Positions 37,179 to 48,689 of a DNA stretch of 64,000 nt are shown here, one piece after another; positions within the stretch are counted from its first letter, which is position 1; every line of letters begins with the position of its first letter. The notes under the pieces were generated by a model. That model was not told the origin of the DNA. It saw nothing but the letters and a program-made list of their open reading frames with translations, and made no database searches. Position numbers and translations under genes: made by a program. Source of the stretch: Xestospongia bergquistia (lineage: Eukaryota > Porifera > Demospongiae > Haplosclerida > Petrosiidae); the NCBI GenBank assembly GCA_963965975.1, contig OZ014414.1, positions 5,431,501-5,495,500 on the forward strand, in the 5' to 3' direction.

Positions 37179-37414
37179 TATGACCTGATTTGCAATAAGG
37201 GACCACTTCTAGAAAAACATTTGTGACCTGAATTGTGAAAAGGGACCACTGTTAAAACACCTCAAAGATTTTGTTATATAGAGTTGTTATATATATATGA
37301 CTATTTATGATAACTATATGTATACAAAGGATGTTTTAACAGTAGTTCCTTTTCACAAATCATGTCACAAATGTTTTGACAGAAGTGGTTGCTTATTGTA
37401 AATCAGGTTACATA
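37179..37414. mobile_element. Foldback/MITE with ~90-bp inverted arms
   Basis: Ends TATGACCTGATTTGCAATAAG (left) and its near-complement at the right (to 37,414). The arms stay complementary to about 37,265 and from 37,330, around an AT-rich loop of about 65 bp. Each arm contains two copies of a GACCTGAxTTGxxAAAAGGG-like motif. The matching 5' flank of the paralogue (33,862-33,885) lacks the 236 bp and reads straight through AATAACAACG-TTGTTATTC. The element is therefore a clean insertion placed about 60 bp upstream of the transporter start. Confidence 0.85.
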
Positions 37415-37446
37415 TTGTTATTCTAAACAAAGTCATTTCTTGATAT

Positions 37447-37643
37447 TGTAATATTACTCATAACTCAAAACAACTCTTTTACAAAACAACAACGACCTCT
37501 CTTCTTACTAAAGACACACATGATAATAATCAAAACTGAGCATGCTCAAACATTACAATAACCACACAATATGAATAACCATAAGATACATACACATGTA
37601 TATGAATAACCATAAGATACATACACAAATGCAATCCATTACA
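37447..37643 (-). repeat. 3' LTR of gypsy no. 2
   Basis: 197 bp, including two tandem copies of a 31-bp unit around ATGAATAACCATAAGATACA (about 37,570-37,630). It also contains AAACTGAGCATGCTCA, a palindrome also found twice at the end of duplication unit A (5,590-5,660). Confidence 0.9.
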
Positions 37644-40600
37644 TCTCCCCTTTTAAGATAATAAGTAAGTCTGTCTGGGGGACGAATAGTTATTCCTGAG
37701 CGAGAAGGGGTAGTGACACTTCTAGGTCTAGTTTCCAGCTCTGTATCAGTTGATTCTTTACTTCTGACTCTAAGGTCTCTTTGATTTCTACGAACTTGTC
37801 CAGATGGCGTATTGACCAAATAAGATCTAGGAGTATTAGCAGGTTGAACAATTTGACCGGGTACCTGCCTTCCTCCAGTATTCACCCACACTAATAAGTC
37901 ATCTGGATATGGTGGTAAAGGTCTGACTTGATGACGACGGTCATAATAGCGCCTTGAGTTTCTGGTCTAGCCTCCTGAAATTCTTAAGATATGGCCATTT
38001 ATGAATAAAGAGATGTTTAATTTGTGGAACATCAGTACATACCCTGCAACCCATTAATAATTCAGCTGGGCTGAGTCCACACCAAGGCATAGGAGTTGCC
38101 CTGTAGGTTGAAAGAGCCGAATGAATGTCTTGTGAATTTTCCAATAGATGTTTCACTGTCTTTACTGTCCTCTCAGCTAGGCCATTTGACTGAGTATGAT
38201 AAGGACTGCTTGTAACATGTACAAAGCCATATGACTGTCTAATCTCAGAAACAAACTGGGGTCCATTACCACTCATAAAGGTTAGAGGAATTCTGTGCAG
38301 GGAGAAAATAGACTTTAAAGCTGCTATTACATTCATGGAGGTTGTAGAGGTAAGCTTTTGGACTTCCACAAATCTGGAATAGTAATCCACTACCAAAAGA
38401 TATGTAGTATTCTTCAGTTCAAGCAGATCTGCTGCTACTTTTTCCCAGGGATGGCTAGGAAGAGGAATTTGTAACAATGGTTGAGTAGGAGGGGTGTGGT
38501 CTTCAAACACTGGACAGGATTTAGCAAATGTTTCTACCTGTTTGGCTACACCTGGCCACCACACTGCCAAGGAGACTCTCTGACGACAATGATGAATACC
38601 TTGGTGACCATAGTGAATTTTAGAAAGGGTTTCGGCCTCTAAATTTTTGGGGACAACAATACGAGTACCAAACAACAATAAGCCTTCCACAATGTAAGTT
38701 CACTCCAAACCTTCCAATAGCTCCTATACGTTTCTTCAATTCTATGACGGCCTGGCCATCCTTGGTTGCAGTAAACTATAATTTGGGAACAAATAGGGTC
38801 AGCTTTTTGAGCTTGACGATAGACCTGTAAATGATCAGGATTGACTGGTAGAGAGGAAACAATAGCATGTAGAAATGGTTCCATATGCATATTATCAAAA
38901 CAGCCACTTGAACTGGTGATGGGAGCTTGAGAAAGGGTATCTGCTGTATAAAGTAGTTTACCAGGAACATGAGAAATGGAATAATCAAATCGTGAGAGAT
39001 GAAGTCGGAAACGCAAAATTCAAGGTGGTAAACTATCAAGATTGGTTTTCCAAGCAATGGTATGAGAGGTTTATGGTCTGTTTCTAACCTGATATTTTTA
39101 CCTAAAATGTAGTTTGAGAACTTCCTACAGGACCATACAAGGGCTAACGCTTCCTTCTCGATTTGTGAGTATCGACGTTCAGTGTCATTCATTGACCTGG
39201 ATGCATAGGCAACAGCTTTTCACTGGGTGTGTTGCTGTTGTTGTAGAAGGACCGCCCCTAATCCATATGTAGAAGCATTTGCACATATCTTCGTTTCAGC
39301 TGCAGGATCATATAGGGCTAGAACAACTGGTTTCATTAGCTCTCACTTGACATTTTCAAAAGCAATATCTTGATGGTCAGTCCAAACCCAGGTTCACTTA
39401 GGGCTGAGGAGCTCACGAAGAGGTTGAGAAAGGTCGGACATTTGAGGGTTGAATTTCCCTAACTGATTGACCATACCCATGAATCGTCTAAGTTGGGTGA
39501 GTGTCTTAGGTGTTTCCATCTTGATAATAACAGCTGTTTTACTAGGGTCTGGAGAGATTCCACATTTATTGATCGTATGATCTAAAAAATGGAGAGAGTC
39601 TTTAAAGAACTCACATTTATCCTTGTTTAGAGTCAATCCTGCTGCTAAGATCTTCTGCAATACTGAATGAAGTCTAGCATCATGTTCTTGATGATTTTAA
39701 TAGCAGCTGTTTTTACTAGGGTCGGGAGAGATTCCACATTTATTGATCGTATGACCTAAAAAATGGAGAGAGTCTTTTAAGAACTCACATTTATCCTTGT
39801 TTAGAGTCACTCCTGCTGCTAAGATCTTCTGCAATACTGAATGAAGTCTAGCATCATGTTCTTGACGATTTTTTTCCAAAGATAAGGACATCATCCATAT
39901 GACAGAGTACTCCTTCTTCACTGACTACCATATCGCTCATCCTTCTTTGGAAACACTCAGGAGCACTACATATACCAAAGGGTAATTTGTTGAACCAAAA
40001 TCAACCAAATGGAGTTATAAATATGGTAAAAGGTCTTGTTATCTCATCCAATGGTATTTACCAAAAGCCGCAATTGGCATCCAATTTACTAAAAGCTGTG
40101 GCTCCAGCTAACTGAGCTAAGGTCTCGTCTACCGTTGGCAATGGATGTACTTTTCTCAATACCCCCTCATTGAGTGGCCCGAAGTCAACACAGATACAGA
40201 CATCCCCTGACTTTTTGGGGACCACTACCATCCCAGTGCACCAATCAGTTAGCTGGTTAACTCTGGAAATGACTCCTAGAGACTCCATTTGTATTAGTTC
40301 TTCTGCGACCTTTTTCCTTAGTGGAAGGGGAACGTTTCATGGAGTAAACAGGAAATATGGTTGAGCATCTGCCTTCATTTTGATAGCATAACTGACCTTG
40401 AAGATACCTAGACCTGTAAACAATGCTGGATATTGATCAGTGATCCCTTGAGTAACCGTGTGTACATGCGACAACATTCCCAGAGCTTGAATGGCAGGTA
40501 GACCAAGAAGGTTCTCTCTCAGTCCTTTCACGACATAGACTAAGTGATCGCATGACTTTCCTTTGTATGAGAATGATGCTAATAGCTCACCCAGAACTGA

Positions 40601-41600
40601 CAAACGCCTTTGGTCTGGACCACACAGACTCTTCAACGATTTCCTTACCATTTTTTAAATTAAGTTGTGCGAGAATGTTCTCAGCTAGAACAGTAACTTC
40701 GGCACCAGTATCTACCTTAAACGTGACTTCTTTCCCATCAACCAACACTTTATTGTTCCATGATTTTGATTGACTCTTAGAAACAACTGTGTTCAGGTAA
40801 AACCCCTTTTCTTCCTCATCATATTGTAAAGAGGGTGTTACTACATTAGCAACAGACCTTGAGAAACACTGGGAGCGGTAATGGCCCTTCTTCTGGCAGG
40901 TATGACACACAGCATCCCTGGCAGGGCAGGTCTGTCTAGAATGTGGGCCTTTGCCACACCTTGTACATTTGTGGTTAGTCCCTGACCTTTGTCTGGGGCC
41001 TCCTTTGAGTGGTACTCTTTCCCTTAGTGTATCCACTGTCTTGACGTCTCCCTGACCACACTTTAAAATCTCTTGTTGCTCATGCATGGCCTCACCATTT
41101 CCTTAGCTTTTTCCAGTGTCAAGTCTTCATCTATTTGCATCCGCTCTGATAATGAACTATCATGAATACTGACCACAATTCGGTCTCGGATCACTTCTTC
41201 TTTTGTGGCTGCAAAATCGCAGTTCTCCTGCTAGACTGTACAAACTGGTGATAAATTGCTCAACAGACTCCCCTTCCCTCTGACTACGCTGATTAAGTCT
41301 GGCGCACGCAAAAATGGTGTTTCTTCTAACCTGGAAGAAGACATCAAATTTAGTGAGGACTGCTGCGTACGGTTTCTGGTCATCCTCAGAGATGTTAGTA
41401 GAAGTAACAGTATCTTCGGCATCTTCACCCATACGATATAATAGTGCACTGACCTGTCTCTCATCAGATTCACCGGAGAGACCAGAGGCTAGTCTATATT
41501 GGTTGAATCGTCGTTTCCACTTAGACCACTGATCTGGTGTCTTGAACGAGAACTGAGAAAGAGGCTCTAGTTGAATACTGGCCGTCCCACTCCTGACACC
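37644..41600 (-). pseudogene. gypsy no. 2 gag-pol polyprotein, disrupted
   Basis: Gag is read from about 41,600 (PLSQFSFKTPDQWSKWKRR; GESVEQFITSLYSLA) with a frame break near 41,220. CCHC-type knuckles (CTRCGKGPHSRQTC, CHTCQKKGHYRSQC) lie at 40,965-40,860. The protease Asp box DTGA is at about 40,705. RT is in pieces: WCTGMVVVPKKSGD, LPFGICSAPECFQRRMSDMV, and HMDDVLIFG in place of the usual YxDD. A 175-bp tandem duplication lies in RT. RNase H (RRYSQIEKEALALVWSC, ETDHKPL) is near 39,190-39,070. Integrase is at 38,690-37,941: the HHCC finger has lost a Cys (SCPVFED), the second catalytic Asp is Gly (MSGNGPQF), and the Glu box SNGLAERT is kept. Frameshifts and stops divide it into at least eight pieces; it is inactive. 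Confidence 0.9.
39526..39874 (-). repeat. 175-bp tandem duplication inside gypsy no. 2 RT
   Basis: 39,526-39,699 and 39,700-39,874 are near-identical; both encode KILAAGxTLNKDKCEF and HTINKCGISPDPSK. The repeat breaks the RT frame. Confidence 0.9.
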
Positions 41601-41601
41601 A

Positions 41602-41767
41602 TGTAATATTACTCATAACTCAAAACAACTCTTTTACAAAACAACAACGACCTCTCTTCTTACTAAAGACAAACATGATAATAATCAAAACTGCGCAAGT
41701 TCAAATATTACAATAACCACACAATATGAATAACCATAAGATACATACACAAATGCAATCCATTACA
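41602..41767 (-). repeat. 5' LTR of gypsy no. 2
   Basis: 166 bp, single copy of the 31-bp unit; the palindrome seen in the other LTR is degraded here. Confidence 0.9.
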
Positions 41768-43371
41768 GTGAGGATATCCCTTTCAGATATTAGACTCACT
41801 AAAGAATTCTTACCTACTCCTAATGTCGGCAATACACAATATCAACATGTGTTTTTATAATACCTGTGTCTCCTCGAACAATAACTTTAACTTTCCTAAT
41901 ATTGTCTGAAGACAGTGCAGATTGACATAAAGGGTTAAAACACTAGAAGGTGTGGTACTAGGTGAGACAAAAGGTCACTAGTGTGTGTGTTGTCACTGAC
42001 GAAGAAGCAATGGCTGCAATAAGTCTTTCTTTCGAGAAGTTGTTAGAAGAGAAACCAACACTTGATGAATTATGTGAACATGTTCGTATTGGTAGTAAAT
42101 GGTATCAGTTGGGAATCTTGTTAAAATTGGATCCAAGAAGTTAAGAGATGATATTCAAAAGTTACCAGAAGATTGTACTTACAAAACATCAAGGATGTTT
42201 GAGTTGTGGTTAGATACCAACCCTAATGCCACCAGAAGACAAGTGGTAGATGTTTTAAAGAAGGAAGTCATCAAAGAAATCACTATTGCTATTGCTCACG
42301 AGTTTGAGCTGGTCATATTAAGAAAATGTTGTATCTCTACTGGTGAGTGAATCTAGTTGATAAGATAGTGTGTGTCATTATTTTTATTACAGAAATGGAC
42401 TCCTTAGCTACTGAAGCCAATATTATTCTTTGTCATCATAATAATACACTATCACAGTCTATGATCAATCCTGTAAAAGTGTCTCAGTTCTTATTTAGTG
42501 AGAGATGTATCAATGAAGATACACTTGATAAGATGGAGACAATGAAGGGTATTCTGGATGAGAAGAAGACAACTTTGTTATCTGCTATACTTACAGCAAT
42601 ATCTTCGTATCATAAGAAATTAAAATTGTTAGCAACAGTACTGTCCAAGTTTGAAGAGACAAAAGTTTTATCTGAGATAATTATCAGTGAATATAGTGAG
42701 AGAACATTAATTTTTAATAATTTATTTTGACATTTTTCATTAAAAGGCAAAAAAATTCCAGAAGACCAGACTACAATAGCTAAAGTTCAAGAGGTAGTAA
42801 TGACAGGTTACAATACTCATGAAGATCATGCCAGTGACATTTTACGTTGTCATTATGGTACTCTCTCTCAGTCTCTTCAATATCCAGTTCAAGTAGCAGA
42901 ACTACTTCATGGAGAGTGAGTTATTTCAGATGATACACTAACTATATCTACTCAGCCATTAACGTCACTATTAAAAGCTGTACGTGGTGCTGTCCATAGC
43001 AACTATTGTAACCTAAAAGTGTTTGCCAGTGTACTTCAAAGATTCACTGATAATATTAAATTAGGTGATGTCATATGACTAACTATAGTAAGTTATAAAG
43101 TTTATTACATAATATAATTTTAAAATATCATTAAAATTATAGAGCACTCATTTGAAGACAAAACAACACACACTAAACCACTACTACTCAGTGAAGGTAT
43201 ATATATTGTGTTAATATTAATATTATTATCATGTTATATCTCTTATTGTAGGATCTACTCATAGTCTATCTCATATAAACAATGAGTCTGTTCAAGGTAA
43301 TATCCTTTATATACATCTAATAATATTTTCTATATTATAGATGGGATTTTTGTTCCAAGAAGTATGAGTCC

Positions 43372-44024
43372 CACATTTAATTCCTTTCAACAAAATTCGA
43401 AATGTTATTAAAAAGACATCTATAACTTCTGAAAAGTTGAAAACATTTCTCCAAGATTGTTATCCTGACCTCACCCTTCAGTTGGCATGTAGTAATACAC
43501 TTGATGATGGCATGTAGTAATACACTTGATGATGTACTAGACATTGTCAAAGTTAAGTGTACATTGATTGACATTGAGATTTTTAAAGCCATTGGTGGCG
43601 AAATTATGGTTAAAGAAGTTAATGTTCACATTAAAGCTTATGAAGATGCTATTGAGGAGTTTTGTCGCACAGTAACAACCCGTCTAAGCCTCCAGGAATA
43701 TCTTGTGGTGTCAAACAGTTCTCCTCTCAAATGTGAGATTGCTAAATTTGTTCTTGAATGGGATTCTGACAAGACTTCATTGACTGACATTAAAAACCTT
43801 TTGTCAGTTGCCTTTGAAAGATTAAATAAAAGAGTTAAAGTAATTATTGTGACAGAGGGTAACTCCATTGTTGTGACCTGTACCTTTCCACTCAGTATGA
43901 CAACTCTACTTGTTGTCAAAGCTCAGGAGACTCTTGAATCAATGATAAAGAGAGGATTACTCCAACATACAATTGGTCATTGTATCATTTATGATCATAG
44001 AAGAGACAAAGTAAGAGATGAGTA
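43372..44024 (+). pseudogene. Unnamed conserved domain exon of the receptor-like gene
   Basis: Reads IRNVIKKTSITSEKLKTFLQ then, after the 25-bp duplication, LDDVLDIVKVKCTLIDIEIF, CEIAKFVLEWDSDKTSLTDI, IIVTEGNSIVVTCTFPLSMT, LLQHTIGHCIIYDH. The first half is helical; the second half has alternating hydrophobics typical of a small alpha/beta fold (VTC-FPLS strand). I recall similar sequences next to death-fold and NLR-like domains in invertebrates but cannot name the family. Confidence 0.5.
43484..43533. repeat. 25-bp perfect tandem duplication, frame-breaking
   Basis: The unit beginning GGCATGTAGTAATACACTTG occurs twice back to back (43,484-43,508 and 43,509-43,533). Because 25 is not a multiple of 3, it throws the exon out of frame and brings in TAG. 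Confidence 0.95.
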
Positions 44025-44821
44025 GTATTAGACAACAGTTATAACATGTGTTGTTTATTGATATATAGGAGATTAGAACTATTGTAGAAGAGAACACAAA
44101 GGAGTTGAGAAGTCAACTGGAACTAGAACAAACCATCCGGAAAAAGATGACTATGCAAATATCATCTATTGTCAGACAAAATGAAGGTATATTGTTTACA
44201 ACTATTGTTTTATTTAATAACTGTTTATATATGATAATCTAATTAATAATATATTGTACATTTATATAGAAACAAGAGAAATGAAAGAGAAGACAATTGA
44301 ACATTTAACAACACTTGTGAAAACAAAGGAAGGTAAATTAATACAACATCAATGACAAGTCCAATGTTGTCAGTATTTTACATAATATATTAGTGATCAA
44401 ATTTCTTCTAACTTTATATAAAGCTATTGAGAAGAATATATTGTCAGTGTCTGCTGAGAGACAGAAAGAGCTAGAGACACTACAAGATATAATAATGTCA
44501 TTGACCTTACAGCTAAGGGAGAGAGACCAACATATTGAGAGCTTAAAACAGAGCTTAAAAGGTAACTGGTATTAGTGACTTCTCATTATATGACATTGTT
44601 ACTAGATCTAGCATTTATACCAGAGGCTCGTAAACCAGTAACTGATCAAGGACTTGAGGAAACACAAACAAAATTCAGTCCAGAAGAGTCCACATATGAA
44701 ACTACAGGTAATAATATATTATTGTTAATAATATTTATGTCTTAATTGTGACTACTAGAGACTCCTCTAATATTAGAGTTAAAAGGTTCAACTGATAATA
44801 AAGATGAAACCACTCCTCCAA

Positions 44822-46005
44822 GTAAATTATATTCATAATTCTCAAACCACAATAATTAAATTCATAATATAAAAATAAATTTCCATATTTACTATACACT
44901 CCCTTAGTGTCAGTATAATATGATAGAGTTATGATTATGATAAGATCTACGAAATGTTTATATTAAGTGTTATCATATTACACTATATACATGTACATGT
45001 TTAATATAAGAATCTTATATAGAGTCTCCAGTATTATATGATATATTAAAGGTCTCTGATGTTAACCACATTGTATATATAGTACCATATATGTCTGGTG
45101 AGGTCAGCCCCTTCGCTTAGAGAGGAAGGATTTGGTAGCATATTACCGTTGAGAAAAAGAATTTAATTTTATGTAAACTTTATTATGTGTTAATATCATA
45201 AAAGCAAAATAATCAACTTACCCCATTTCTTTTGAGTTGGTTTGTGAGACTACAATGAATACTTTTATTGAGTTAAATCAACATGACTAAATGAAAGATA
45301 TTATAACATATTAAGGAAAGAGTCAAATCAATTAATAACTTATTTTATTTGTAATACCTTCTACTTTTGTTTATATCTATTGTTCAATATAGCTACAGTA
45401 CTTAACCACACCCACCAAACATTTTGTGATGATAGAGCATTCCTATGTACAACATTAGTAGGTAGAGAGATACATAATTTCCTTATGTAACACACATATC
45501 AACTCAATTCTAGACTCAATGAAATAGAATGTAATAATGTTTACAATTCATACTATAAAAAGATATTGTAGTCTTGTGTCAACTGATATTACAGTAACAT
45601 TGGACCACACAAGGCAAGACAACTCAGACTGTTCATTTCAGTCTCTATCCTTTATAATTATATCTATTGACAATTATTATCAAATGAGCTTCACACATTT
45701 CACTTTCTATTAGCAATAAAAAGTATATGTGTTCCAGACAACATAGTAGCTAGGCCTTAAAAGCAACTAAGAGTAAAGGTAGTAATTTAAGGACTCGGTA
45801 AATTCCTCAAAATTTACAAAATGACAAACTCCACCCTCTATGCCATTTCTGGTACATCTCCATAATTTTGTTGCCATAGTAACGATATTCATTAAACAAT
45901 AATAGCTTCCTTTCTTCTTCAGTGTCTTGTCTGTGTATTGTAGTGTGTTATAGTATATATTACTATGTGTGTACTATACTATATACTAACTCTGTTTTAT
46001 AACAG
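44822..46005. other. Intron-like spacer between coiled-coil and LRR exons
   Basis: No coding pattern except 45,014-45,062, where a short stretch (ESPVLYDILKVSD) matches 49,017-49,062 almost base for base. That piece may be a further small exon of this gene family. Confidence 0.4.
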
Positions 46006-47012
46006 GACACACTGGAAGTGTTCAGTGGAATGATGATGACAACAGTGTATGGCTCACTAGACCAAGTGTATTACAAAGTGAAGATGTTATAAGTAAATTA
46101 ATTAAAGAACAACGAACACGAAAAGATTGGAGCATTGGTCTCATCTCGTCATCTCCTGAAAGTACTGCAGTTATTATAAACAATCTTAATAAGTGTATAG
46201 TGTGCAATCTTGAGATATACAACACTTCATTAGACAGTAAGTGTGTATCGATATTATCAGAGATACTAAAAACTAATAAAACAATAAAGACACTAGTGCT
46301 GCGGTCCTCTTCACTTACTAGTGGTATTAAACAAGTCAGTGATAGTCTCTTTAATAATAAAACACTTGAACAGTTAGTGTTGTGAGATGTTCCTGATATC
46401 ACAGATGAAGATATGACCAACTTATCTACTATGTTATCAAGTAATACATCTTTAAAAGAACTAGAACTCATCAACTGTAACATCACCGATAATAGACTCC
46501 AATATATCTGTGAAGGACTTACTAAAAACCAAACATTGACTAGGTTAAACATTGGACGAAATCATCAGATCACTTCAGTTAGTACCAGTACAATAGCAAA
46601 TCTAATACAAACAACTACATCACTGATAAGACTATATCTCCACTATACTTCACTGAAGAATGATGATATCAAGATAATATGTACATCACTTAATGAAAAT
46701 ACTACAATAAAGAAACTATACTTATCACCACAATATGAAGAGTATTGTATGAAGTTAGTCAGTGATCAAGTTATTAAAGACAGACTTTTGTTCATATAAT
46801 AGTAGTTTGTTGTTTATTCTTAATCTGTCTTCTCACTCACTTTTATTTTATTGATACCAGTATTAACTATTGTGTGTATATAATTAAAACATAATGTAGA
46901 AATGTAAGCGAAAATGAACAAAGATAACTAATAATGAACAATTAATTAAGAATGAATTATTAATTATCATTGATAATTAAAGTATTCACTTAACAAATTA
47001 TTAATACTTGAG

Positions 47013-47960
47013 TCAGGGACTTAGTAATAAACAAAAAGATAAACAGTTGGTAATTAATACAATGTAACAATGTATATTTGACAATATGCTATTATCATGT
47101 GACATTAAGCTTGCACTGGTTCCTCTTGTTTCTTCCTCTTCCATTGTTTGTACTATAGAATCTTTCTCTGATGATCTACTTTCTGCTGTATCCTCCATTG
47201 GTTCAACTTCCGATAGCTCTCTATAATATGCTAAGTTTATGTATCTATCTGTCCATTAATCTCTTTCATCTGTCCATTGCATTCATTCTTTTATCTATTT
47301 GGCAATCAACTTATCCATCCATTCTATTCTCTATCCATTGTCCATCCATTATATGCTAACCTTTTATCAAGGTTCTTAAACTTATTGGCATACAACCTTT
47401 TATCTTTCTCTAATTGTTGTTGCACCTTCTGTTGACAAACCTGAAACTGTTGAACAGCTGAACAATTTCCAGACTCTAGTTTGATAACTTCTTGAAAACA
47501 CAACATGGCTTCATCATAGTCCTGCATTTTTTGATATGCCTACATTGTACAAGGGAGAGAGGAAAGGAACAGGTGATTACATAAAGACAAAATACTCACT
47601 TGCCCCTTTCTGAACTGAGATTAACATTAGCTATGTCTTCTTCTAAAACTTGTTGTTTGTAAGAGATACAATTGGACATTACTAGTTGTAAAATATGTGT
47701 CATTTAAGATCTGTCACAGTGAGATCACACTGGGTCCTAAATTTTCTCTACTGGGTCCTATCAATACTTACTTTATCACATTGTTCTCTAGCTTTTACAG
47801 CCTCATCTAACTTGAGATGACAATCAGCCATGTTAAGGAGATGTAAAAGACGAACATTTTTTTTTGTTCTTTTTTTTCATCTTTATAAATGGAGACTTTA
47901 TCTACTAGACCATATCCTTGTTTATAAACCTTTAGTAACTCCTTTCAATTTAACTATAGA
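47013..47960 (-). pseudogene. FKBP4/5-like immunophilin, TPR and C-terminal exons
   Basis: Minus-strand exons: 47,960-47,772 (KELLKVYKQGYGLVDKVSIY..., then LLNMADCHLKLDEAVKAREQ before GTAAGT, with a frame break near 47,855), 47,540-47,361 (after CAATGTAG: DYDEAMLCFQEVIKLESGN, then KVQQQLEKDKRLYANKFKN) and 47,220-47,013 (after TTATAG: acidic, EVEPMEDTAESRSSEKDS). The series LLNxAxCHLKL, then a TPR helix pair, then xQLxKDKxLYANxF is the third TPR and basic helix of large FK506-binding immunophilins that dock on Hsp90. The prolyl isomerase domains are not in this window on this strand. The frame break in the first exon suggests a partial or decaying copy; it could also be a 3' gene end with a sequencing error. 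Confidence 0.65.
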
Positions 47961-48197
47961 ATTTCCAATTTGCTTTTTTCTGCCAAATAATGTCAATTTA
48001 TAGATATTGTGGCTGAAAAAAGTCACAAATCTGCAGAAATTAATCCTTAGTAGTAAGTTTACACAGATTTTTAGTTAATTGTATATAAACTGATTAAAAG
48101 TTATCATTTTTAGCAGAAACAAATATTGCTTATAAATACTGTAAATTATAGAAATTGTGTAGAAATATTTTCCAATCTGCAAAATGTTTATTGTTTA

Positions 48198-48664
48198 TTA
48201 ACTATTTAGGTACAATGATTTCATTAGTGTCACTATGTCTTGTAGAAGACGAAATTGCTCGATAGTTGGGACAGTGAAGTAGAGAAGTACTTGTCCTCCA
48301 TAAATTGTATCAATCCAAGGCACATAATCACCATATAGTCTTTGCTTTGATGCCTTCCACTTTCTACAACAAGTGCCATCATACCACCTCACTTGTATAT
48401 GACTGTTGCCCTTTCCACCTGCAACCAGGACTGGACCAATGACAGGTTCATCAGTCCATTCATTATGACGTATTGGAACAAAGGAGTCTTCCTTGAAATT
48501 ATTGGATGATACAACTTTTATAAGTGGTCCTCTTTGTTGTAACTCAGGAACTGCAGTTCCACTATTAATACATTGGTCAATGTGTTCTACGATATACTTA
48601 GTCTTGGTCTGTTGCTCTCCTATTTTGCCTGGTTGCTCCTCTTCTTTTTTGACCAAGATAAACC
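48198..48664 (-). CDS. Unknown protein exon (HIQVRWYDGT motif)
   Basis: A clean 155-codon exon begins after AATTACAG at 48,664 and ends with TAG or TAA at about 48,198. It has a charged linker (VKKEEEQPGKIGEQQTKTKY), then GPLIKVVSSNNFKEDSFVPI and VIGPVLVAGGKG, then HIQVRWYDGTCCRKWKASKQ and RLYGDYVPWIDTIYGG. The IxVRWYDGTxxxKW core looks like a small beta-barrel (Tudor/chromo-like), but I cannot name it. No stop or frame break interrupts it. Confidence 0.5.
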
Positions 48665-48689
48665 TGTAATTATATCGAATGGATAGAAT

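Larger units (their letters stand above)
37447..41767 (-). mobile_element. Ty3/gypsy LTR retrotransposon no. 2
   Basis: LTRs at 37,447-37,643 (197 bp) and 41,602-41,767 (166 bp) begin TGTAAT and end ATTACA. In element sense the right one is followed immediately by primer-binding site TGGTGTCAGGAGTGGGA, and AAAAGGGGAGA precedes the left one. They differ by about five substitutions, and the left LTR has a 31-bp internal tandem duplication. No clear 5-bp target duplication is seen at the outer borders. Its sequence is only distantly related to gypsy no. 1. Confidence 0.9.
42010..46799 (+). pseudogene. Death/CARD-like/coiled-coil/LRR receptor-like gene, disrupted
   Basis: Exons with good splice borders follow in order. 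42,010-42,342: death domain (LDELCEHVRIGSKWYQLGI; a one-base frame break at about 42,135; then PEDCTYKTSRMFELWLDTN). 42,393-42,695: helical CARD-like unit (HHNNTLSQSMINPVKVSQFL, LDEKKTTLLSAI). 42,747-43,087: second, related unit with TGA at 42,917. 43,372-44,024: conserved but unnamed domain, broken by a 25-bp repeat. Five short coiled-coil/charged exons lie at 44,069-44,821. 46,006-46,799: leucine-rich repeats (LKELELINCNITDNRLQYIC, LTRLNIGRN) with TGA at 46,383. No NACHT or other NTPase is present. The design is that of an intracellular sensor or adaptor. Four independent breaks argue for a pseudogene, though base-calling errors cannot be excluded. The break between 44,821 and 46,006 leaves open whether the LRR exon belongs to the same transcript. 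Confidence 0.7.

Noticed and set aside
37447-41767. GATAT as target duplication of gypsy no. 2
   Set aside because: GATAT occurs at the left border but is offset by about 5 bp at the right border, so the match is not flush.
42911-42930. Intron explaining the TGA in the second CARD-like unit
   Set aside because: GTGAGT...TTTCAG would leave an intron of about 14 nt, too short to splice; a nonsense change is simpler.
46022-46552. 176-residue minus-strand frame
   Set aside because: It lies antisense to the leucine-rich-repeat exon and mirrors its Leu/Asn codon pattern.
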